NCBI GenBank assembly: GCA_938035525.1
Contig: CALHOI010000045.1
Span: 1-64,000 of the forward strand
Direction of reading: 5' to 3'
Length of the DNA: 64,000 bases
From: an uncultured Granulosicoccaceae bacterium
Lineage (GTDB): Bacteria; Pseudomonadota; Gammaproteobacteria; Granulosicoccales; Granulosicoccaceae
In this document: positions 26,814 through 32,819 of the stretch, piece by piece
Numbering within the stretch: the stretch's first letter is position 1
Layout of the letters: every line of letters begins with the position of its first letter
The notes under the pieces: generated by a model
Seen by the model: only the letters and a program-made list of their open reading frames with translations
Database searches by the model: none
What the model was told of the DNA's origin: nothing
Program-made: the position numbers and the translations under genes

Positions 26814-26906
26814 TCAGCTTACGTTCATCAATGCCTGGCAAGACAATAAGCCCACCGTGCCCAGTAAAATGAAAAACCCGATTATACGTTGAAGTGATTT
26901 TGGCAT
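26814..26906 (-). CDS. 30-residue single-helix membrane peptide
   Basis: This small frame codes for MPKSLQRIIGFFILLGTVG followed by LLSCQALMNVS. That is a basic N-terminus, one hydrophobic helix and a short tail with one Cys that could act as a lipobox (LLSC). An AGGAAA ribosome site is 7-8 bases before the ATG. Its stop is one base before the xpaC ATG, and its start is 19 bases after the tpm stop, so it fits the operon exactly. It could be a lipoprotein-like (entericidin-type) peptide or a membrane partner of XpaC. No homologue can be checked here. Confidence 0.7.
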   Translation of the reverse strand: MPKSLQRIIGFFILLGTVGLLSCQALMNVS

Positions 26907-26925
26907 CGCTTGTTTCCTTTAAAAA

Positions 26926-27597
26926 CTAATTGCGCACAATGTGGTAAATCCGCTCATCCATGGTATCCAAACCACGATCTGCAAGGTTCCCCAGACGTTC
27001 TGGCCCACTGGATAAATCGATCTGCGTGACGCTAAAGTCATCTGCATACAGGGCTTGCACTTCATCATCTGTAACCGAAAAAGGCGGTCCACTCATCTTA
27101 GATGGGTCGTAACTTAGGCTGATCAAGAGCCCCTGGGCGCCGCCCGGCAGCAAAGAGGCCATTTTTCGCACATACCGCGCTCGCATTTCCGGCGGCAGAG
27201 CGATTAGCGCTGCCCGGTCATAGAACCCCATAAGAGGCCCGGTTTGAGCGACATCCAGCTCAAACAGATCACCAGCCAACAACCGTATACCAGTGGCGTT
27301 TCCCGTACCCGTGAACTCCTGTAAATTCCCCGTTTCGCGGCGCTCAAAAGACAGGTGGTTCTCAGAAAAAAACGCCTCAACGGCGTATTCACTGAGCTCA
27401 ACCCCGATCACCGGATGCCCAGCCTTGTGCAGCAAGAGCATGTCTAGAGACTTTCCACACAGCGGAACCAAAACGGATGTGTCGGCCGGCAACGGCAAAC
27501 CTGGCCAGAATTGCTCCAGTCGAGAATTGATTCTGGTTTGATGAAACCCTTGCTTTGTACCTGGTCCCCAGCGTTCCAGCCAGTAGCTTGCTTCCAT
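26926..27597 (-). CDS. tpm: Thiopurine S-methyltransferase (TPMT)
   Basis: 223 residues. The SAM-dependent fold shows VLVPLCGKSLDMLLL (motif I region), GHPVIGVELSEYAVEAFF and FYDRAALIALPPEMRARYV, all diagnostic of bacterial TPMT. The start MEASYWLERW is typical. Bacterial TPMT methylates thiols and, in Pseudomonas, selenium and tellurium oxyanions. Here it is 19 bases upstream of the small peptide and xpaC-telA, so it probably heads the operon, which fits a metalloid role. An intrinsic terminator ends about 14 bases before its ATG. Confidence 0.93.
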   Translation of the reverse strand: MEASYWLERWGPGTKQGFHQTRINSRLEQFWPGLPLPADTSVLVPLCGKSLDMLLLHKAGHPVIGVELSEYAVEAFFSENHLSFERRETGNLQEFTGTGNATGIRLLAGDLFELDVAQTGPLMGFYDRAALIALPPEMRARYVRKMASLLPGGAQGLLISLSYDPSKMSGPPFSVTDDEVQALYADDFSVTQIDLSSGPERLGNLADRGLDTMDERIYHIVRN

Positions 27598-27610
27598 AAG
27601 ATGTACTACC

Positions 27611-27632
27611 TAAAAAAACGGGCGAGTCGCCC
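27611..27632 (-). terminator. Intrinsic terminator just upstream of tpm
   Basis: On the minus strand GGGCG, a 3-base loop and CGCCC are followed directly by seven T residues. It lies 57 bases after the stop of the helical-repeat gene and would end that transcript. It also sits about 14 bases before the tpm ATG, so the tpm promoter must be within or upstream of the hairpin. An attenuator role is therefore possible. Confidence 0.75.
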
Positions 27633-27688
27633 CGCCCATTCTACACGTTGGTGATAGCCAGATTTGCCATACAGCGCGTTGGTGCGCG

Positions 27689-28321
27689 TTAAACAATTTG
27701 GCCTAACAAGCTCAACTCAGATTTAAACAAATCAATCTCAGCACCGTTACCGGCATTTCGTTGCGCTTCGAGTAACGATAAGCTTTCTTCATAACCCTTC
27801 CCATCGCCAGAACCAAGCCGCCATTGCACCAAGCTGATTAAGCCGCGAGAAAGAATGACATTTAAATCAGGTTCGGCTTTGACGTGATTTTCAAACTCAA
27901 GCAGCTCTTGCTCTAACTTGTTCAGCCATGCGTGCTCGGCTGCGGAATAGTGCTTAAGTGAAAATTCGTGCACTCCCAGTATGAAATAAGCCATGGCGAA
28001 CGCGAATGGTGGTTTGTTCAGCTGAGCCCGCAATGCCAGGCAACGATTAGCGGAGGCCACACCCGCTTCAAAATGTTTGCGCTCTCTGGGGCGCCGGTCA
28101 TCAAACCAACAACTGGCCAGATTCGCTGAAAGATTATACGAAGTGGCGTTGGCGTACTGCAGCAGCTTTTCATTCCCGTCGGCAATAGCCAAGGCGTGGG
28201 CAATACAGGCCTCATATATCTCGTGCATCTTATCCAGTGATGGCGGAGTTTCTTGATGGCTGGCAAGGGCTTTTCTGACTTCGTCCAACGCTTCCAACCG
28301 TTGTGTTTTCTCACATTGCAT
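27689..28321 (-). CDS. Helical-repeat (TPR-like) protein of unknown function
   Basis: 210 residues from the ATG at 28321; a TTG three codons earlier is also in frame. The protein is all-helical, and paired-helix patterns such as AFAMAYFILGVHEFSLKHYSAAEHAWLNKLEQE and ANATSYNLSANLASCWFDDRRPRERKHFEAGVASANRCLALR are TPR-like. It has no signal peptide or membrane helix. It is probably a cytosolic scaffold or binding protein; no family is recognised. Its own terminator separates it from tpm. Confidence 0.6.
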   Translation of the reverse strand: MQCEKTQRLEALDEVRKALASHQETPPSLDKMHEIYEACIAHALAIADGNEKLLQYANATSYNLSANLASCWFDDRRPRERKHFEAGVASANRCLALRAQLNKPPFAFAMAYFILGVHEFSLKHYSAAEHAWLNKLEQELLEFENHVKAEPDLNVILSRGLISLVQWRLGSGDGKGYEESLSLLEAQRNAGNGAEIDLFKSELSLLGQIV

Positions 28322-28537
28322 GCTGTCCAACTGGGCATTCAGACCTTGTATGCCATCAGCATGAATGTACTGCTCAGATTATCTATGTCACGACTTTCCA
28401 TTTAGGCCACCGCACCGTTTTTTTAACAACATAATCACCCGCTACCCACCAATAGAACAGGCTGCACTTGTAATGAGATCGAATATCCACGTATTTATCA
28501 CCATATCAGGGTCTTGATCTATTAAAAATCAACTTCA

Positions 28538-28555
28538 TGTCAAGTTTACTTGACA
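28538..28555. promoter_or_regulatory. Operator 1 (palindrome TGTCAAG-4-CTTGACA)
   Basis: Perfect 7-bp inverted repeat with a TTTA spacer. Its right arm contains the -35 hexamer TTGACA of the downstream promoter, so a bound regulator would block RNA polymerase. Half-site TGTCAAG resembles TGTAAAG in operator 2, suggesting one protein binds both. Confidence 0.7.
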
Positions 28556-28578
28556 CTCAGAACAGTCAGCCATAAGAT
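28550..28578 (+). promoter_or_regulatory. Sigma-70 promoter of the membrane protein/HTH operon
   Basis: TTGACA at 28550-28555, a 17-base spacer and TAAGAT at 28573-28578. The consensus -35 and ideal spacing make this the best promoter in the window. It is flanked and partly overlapped by both operators. The first gene starts 40 bases downstream. Confidence 0.8.
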
Positions 28579-28604
28579 CAATGTAAAGCACGCTTTACAT
28601 TGAT
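28577..28604. promoter_or_regulatory. Operator 2 (12-bp perfect palindrome arms)
   Basis: ATCAATGTAAAG, CACG and CTTTACATTGAT form a perfect inverted repeat with 12-bp arms. It begins on the last bases of the -10 hexamer and covers the expected transcription start. It is probably the main site of the small HTH regulator encoded by this operon. Confidence 0.75.
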
Positions 28605-28618
28605 ATCGGAGCCGCTGG

Positions 28619-29041
28619 ATGAATGAAACACAGAACAGCAATGCCAAATGGGCAGCAGAAGTTAAGAGAAATATCAGCCGGCTTCACTATTGGGTCTGCG
28701 CATGGGTAATAAGCATCGGGCTACTGGCCATCGGCCCCAAGCTCCTGTGGAACCTGAATACGACTATGACCATCGTTGTCGGCCTGGCTAATCTCGCCAT
28801 TGGTGTGGGCATGATTATGGCGAACATGCAATTTGTGAAAGGCCAGGACGAGATGCAACAAAAAATCTTTCTTGAGGCAGCCGCATTGACACTGGGTGTT
28901 ATCGTCGTCTTTGGCGGTAGTTACCAGCTATGGGGCAGCGCGGCGCTAATAACGTTTGAACCCCAAGTGTGGCATTTACTCTGTGTCATGGGCCTGACCT
29001 TCATGATTGCCATGAGCGCAGTGACCAGAAAGTACAGATGA
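28619..29041 (+). CDS. Small four-helix membrane protein paired with HTH regulator
   Basis: 140 residues with four membrane helices (about 25-43, 49-69, 82-102 and 113-133). Between helices 2 and 3 a conserved-looking cytoplasmic loop reads KGQDEMQQKIFLEA, a pattern I associate with small membrane proteins encoded next to YgzD-type HTH regulators. A GGAG ribosome site is 7 bases before the ATG. The stop overlaps the regulator's ATG (ATGA). Function is unknown; it may be the sensor or target of the regulator. Confidence 0.75.
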   Translation: MNETQNSNAKWAAEVKRNISRLHYWVCAWVISIGLLAIGPKLLWNLNTTMTIVVGLANLAIGVGMIMANMQFVKGQDEMQQKIFLEAAALTLGVIVVFGGSYQLWGSAALITFEPQVWHLLCVMGLTFMIAMSAVTRKYR

Positions 29042-29244
29042 AAAACCGATTAAAGGTGTTGCGCGCCGAACGAAACTGGACGCAAGCGCAGCTGGCCGCG
29101 GAGTTGGCGGTGTCAAGGCAAACCATTAACGCCATCGAGAGAGAAAAATTTGACCCCAGCTTGTCACTGGCGTTCAAACTTTCCAGGTTATTCGATTTAC
29201 CGGTTCATGATATTTTCGAAGACGATAACCCCAACAACCGCTAG
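29038..29244 (+). CDS. XRE-family HTH transcriptional regulator (68 aa)
   Basis: A single HTH domain fills the protein: LKVLRAERNWTQAQLAAELAVSRQTINAIEREKFDPSLSLAFKLSRLFDLPVHDIF. This is the minimal Cro/C1 regulator typical of membrane-protein pairs. I chose the ATG at 29038, which overlaps the upstream stop by 4 bases; a longer in-frame reading back to 28969 only adds residues overlapping the other gene. It most likely represses its own promoter through the two palindromes at 28538-28604. Its TAG stop and that of the convergent helicase gene share the tetramer CTAG. Confidence 0.9.
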   Translation: MKNRLKVLRAERNWTQAQLAAELAVSRQTINAIEREKFDPSLSLAFKLSRLFDLPVHDIFEDDNPNNR

Positions 29245-32200
29245 AACAATTCCGATTGCACGGGGTGCGTTTGTGCACTTCCATCTGACTCACTGGCACC
29301 TGACTCGCTGTCACTTGATTGGCCAATGCCGGGCAGCTTCACTTCACGCCACGCTTGCATCAGTGGAAAATACAGCGCGGCTCTGATTGGCCTTGTTTCA
29401 AATCGGCCGACAATCGCTGCGTATCGACGTAATTGCTCGGTGTAGCGTTCCTGCTCACTATCCAAAAACGCTTCTATGTCTGCACCGGTGTGATCACCGG
29501 TTTTGTAGTCAACAATCCAACGCACGTCATTGTCCACAAATGTCCTGTCGATAACAATGCGATTGACAATGCCGTTGACAGGCGCTGAGAGCTCCCACTC
29601 AGATTTACTGTCCAAATGTGCTTGACTAAGAATCCACTTGCCGCGTTCGTCGCTGCGGGTTTTATCCAGCGCATCCATGACTTTACTCACCGCCTTTTCC
29701 AGTTGATCGTCAGCAACACCCATGTTGTTTAACTGCCGGCTAACGCGACTTTCAATAAGTTTGTTATCTTGCGCAGGCTGCAGTGATAACAGCTGCAGTT
29801 GTTCGTGCACGGCAGTACCAATATCTCGCGCCAATGTTCCAGCCCATAGAAATTCGACTTGAGGTGCTTTGGGTTCCAGCCGAGCGCTGTTGTCCGGCCA
29901 GACAAACACATCCATTTCAGGTCTGGACCAGTTAATGGGTAAACGCTGCAACTCGGGACTGACAATGTCGTCTGCGGCATCATTGTTAAGCGCTGTGTTT
30001 GTATCGTGCAATTCGTTTGCATCCTGCCCGGTGTTTGTATCCAAATTAGCGCCCTGCTCAGCTACTTGCTCAGATACTTGCTCAAAGATGGGTTCAAACA
30101 AAGGCCACAGTGGACTTAGCAGGGAACGTTTTTCAGGTTTAGCCAAGTCCCCATTGGTGCGCCTTTTTGCACTGGCCAACAAATGCAATTGTTTTTTGGC
30201 ACGGGTGCATGCCACATACAACAAGCGAAGCTTTTCTTGCTCATCGCACTGTTGTCCAGCTCGACGAACCAACGCGTTTATAGGGTCAATGGCATTGCCA
30301 GACAAACCACGCTCGGATATGGGCGCTAACAACAGACGTGCGTCGGCATCGCTACCCGACTCAAACCAATTAAGGATTTTTTGTTGGTCGCCACGAGGCT
30401 TTCTGTCGAGCGACGGCAAGATAACCGTATCGAACTCCAGGCCTTTGGACTTATGCAAGGTCATGACTTGCACACGCGCCTCGGTATCGGCGCTGGCGGC
30501 ATACAAAGATTCCATGGACGTGTGCAACACGCTGGGCTGCCAAAGTTGCCCGTCTTGTTCCAGTTTGCGCAATTGGGCGATGCAACGCTCCGCCGCATCA
30601 AGATCAATGGCATCACGACACACCACCGGACCACCTAGTTGCAACCAACACGATTCAACCCACGGCATAAGCGCGCCTCTTGATGAGCGCTCTACGGCTG
30701 GCGTAATAATCTGCATAAATCTGCCAACGCGTGCGCGGCCGTCTTCGCTTAGCTGTGCAAGCCGGGCTTCTTCGTTTAATAAATCAAACACGGTTTGTTG
30801 AGTTGCACCATCCATGACCTGATGCAGATCGTGCAGTGTTAAACCACACCAAGGTGCTCGCAACAACGATAACCAATGCAGCCGATCATGTGGGTAACGC
30901 AACGCCAGAGCCAAAGACACTAAATCTCGAACCACATGTCGATCGCCCAGCAACTCCAGATCAACCGATTGATACGCTATACCCAGCGTCTGAAGAGCCT
31001 TGAAAATCGGCGCGGCTTGTGAGCGCGAGCGCAGCAATATGGCCACTTTGCTTTGGTTGTTCTCACCATGTAGAGCCTGCTGGGTTAATTGCGCAACCTG
31101 GCTGGCTTCATCGGTGGGATCACTGTCCACAAAAGTGTGTAAGGCGACCGCTGCGGCAGCACTTGTTTGTTCGTTGGCAACATGCGCTATGGACGGTGCG
31201 TAAGACACCGCACCGGTAATGTCATCAGGCTCATCAGGAAAGACATCAGTAAATGCCTCATTAACCCACTCAACAATGTCGGGCGTTGCACGAAAATTAA
31301 CAGTGAGCGTTAACGGTAGTAACGCAACCGAGCCGACACCACTATTACGCGCGTGAGTAAACAGGGTGACATCACCACCACGAAACCGATAGATCGATTG
31401 CATTGGATCACCCACGGCGAAAAATGTGCGTCCATCATCAGGCTGCCAGCCGGCTACCAGCAACTTATATAATTCGAATTGCGTACGAGACGTATCCTGA
31501 AATTCATCGACCAGAACATGTTTTATTTTCATGTCCAGGGCCAACGCCAAATCGGTTGGTTCGTCTTCGCTGCCTAAAGCACGCTGGGCGCGTCTTGTCA
31601 TTTCAACGAAGTCGACAACACCCCGCTCGGCGAACACGTCCTGCAATTGGGACAATAATTCGGGCAACATGGTTAACAGCTGCGACAGCAAGGCCCAGTC
31701 TTTATCTTCGTATTGACCCGAAGGCAAGCTGCGCACTTCATCCAGCAGCTCAACTAATCCGGGGACTTCATCGAATTCTTCCAGCAATCCGATCATCCGG
31801 TCTTTGCGGGCTTTTAATTCTTCAACAGAAACACCAACCAAATCGGCATCTTTTGCCGACACGGGAAACGCTGGTCGTTTAATACCTTTGGGTTTGCGCA
31901 GCGTTGCTGGTGCGGTGGCTGTTAGCAACGCGTTAGCCAGGGCACGCCAGGCAGGCAAATCGTCAACCGTCGTGCCCGGCTCACCGCTTAAATTTGCCAG
32001 CGCTTCTGCTTGCGATGTATCCGCTTGTGCATCTGCTAACAATACGCGTTGTATTGGCCCCATCTGCGCCATCAGAGCCGCTAACCTTGCAGTGGAATCG
32101 GCCGGCATGGTTTCAGCCAGTTCCTGTAATCGACTTTCCACTAACTGCTGTAGCTTGGCTTCTAATAGTTCGCGCAGTTTGTCGTGCGATATGGAATGCA

Positions 32201-32819
32201 AGACGTAACCACTCCATTGATCACGGTTGGCTAATAACTCTGCCAACAAGGCCTGTACATGTTCCTGTCGATTACCCAATTGCAGCAGTAATAAATCAAG
32301 TTGGTCGGCTCGATGATCGAGTAGCTGTTCTGCGGCGCGACGATACAAAGGCTGCGCATCATCAACCAGCCCAGCTGGACCACCAAGGGCTGACACGACT
32401 GGCAGCCGATGTGCAAACGTTGTGCAAAGGGAATCAATGGTGCGCAGCGTTAAGCGCTGAGTATTGTTAAGTAGCTGCCAGTCACGTTCGGCATCACGTT
32501 TTAATACGGTTTGTGCAAGCTCATATCCTTCCAGCTGATAAGCGTTGTCAGGCTTTATACCCGACGCCGCACTTTGCAGCGTCTCAACAACACGAGCCCG
32601 CATTTCGCTGGCTGCTTTTCGGGTAAAGGTGATTGACAATACTTCCTCTGGCTCATCAACCAGCGTAAGCAACTTTAAAACACGGCGCGTTAGCAGCTCG
32701 GTTTTTCCCGACCCGGCTGGCGCCTGAACTATAAATGATTGCGTTATATCCAAGGCTTGTGCACGCACAGCGGCATCAGCAGGCTCGTTGCTCTCTGTTG
32801 GTGCAACATGGGTGTTCAT
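29241..32819 (-). CDS. AddA-like UvrD-family helicase/nuclease
   Basis: 1192 residues. Superfamily 1 motifs: Walker A QAPAGSGKTE at 32-41, Walker B VLVDEFQDTS, motif III VGDPMQSIYRFRGGD, and later motifs VMTLHKSKGLEFDTVILP and LLYVACTRAKKQLHLL. A C-terminal RecB/PD-(D/E)XK nuclease shows WIVDYKTGD near 1100. Between helicase and nuclease (about 900-960) lies a low-complexity Gln/Asn/Asp-rich linker. Together with the overlapping AddB-like gene it would process DNA double-strand ends for RecA-dependent repair. It overlaps its partner gene by 4 bases. Confidence 0.9.
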   Translation of the reverse strand: MNTHVAPTESNEPADAAVRAQALDITQSFIVQAPAGSGKTELLTRRVLKLLTLVDEPEEVLSITFTRKAASEMRARVVETLQSAASGIKPDNAYQLEGYELAQTVLKRDAERDWQLLNNTQRLTLRTIDSLCTTFAHRLPVVSALGGPAGLVDDAQPLYRRAAEQLLDHRADQLDLLLLQLGNRQEHVQALLAELLANRDQWSGYVLHSISHDKLRELLEAKLQQLVESRLQELAETMPADSTARLAALMAQMGPIQRVLLADAQADTSQAEALANLSGEPGTTVDDLPAWRALANALLTATAPATLRKPKGIKRPAFPVSAKDADLVGVSVEELKARKDRMIGLLEEFDEVPGLVELLDEVRSLPSGQYEDKDWALLSQLLTMLPELLSQLQDVFAERGVVDFVEMTRRAQRALGSEDEPTDLALALDMKIKHVLVDEFQDTSRTQFELYKLLVAGWQPDDGRTFFAVGDPMQSIYRFRGGDVTLFTHARNSGVGSVALLPLTLTVNFRATPDIVEWVNEAFTDVFPDEPDDITGAVSYAPSIAHVANEQTSAAAAVALHTFVDSDPTDEASQVAQLTQQALHGENNQSKVAILLRSRSQAAPIFKALQTLGIAYQSVDLELLGDRHVVRDLVSLALALRYPHDRLHWLSLLRAPWCGLTLHDLHQVMDGATQQTVFDLLNEEARLAQLSEDGRARVGRFMQIITPAVERSSRGALMPWVESCWLQLGGPVVCRDAIDLDAAERCIAQLRKLEQDGQLWQPSVLHTSMESLYAASADTEARVQVMTLHKSKGLEFDTVILPSLDRKPRGDQQKILNWFESGSDADARLLLAPISERGLSGNAIDPINALVRRAGQQCDEQEKLRLLYVACTRAKKQLHLLASAKRRTNGDLAKPEKRSLLSPLWPLFEPIFEQVSEQVAEQGANLDTNTGQDANELHDTNTALNNDAADDIVSPELQRLPINWSRPEMDVFVWPDNSARLEPKAPQVEFLWAGTLARDIGTAVHEQLQLLSLQPAQDNKLIESRVSRQLNNMGVADDQLEKAVSKVMDALDKTRSDERGKWILSQAHLDSKSEWELSAPVNGIVNRIVIDRTFVDNDVRWIVDYKTGDHTGADIEAFLDSEQERYTEQLRRYAAIVGRFETRPIRAALYFPLMQAWREVKLPGIGQSSDSESGASESDGSAQTHPVQSELF

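Noticed and set aside
29869-30801. 310-codon open frame on the plus strand
   Set aside because: It lies fully inside the AddA-like gene, opposite conserved helicase motifs. Its translation is Ser/Cys/Arg-rich with no domain, as expected of a shadow frame.
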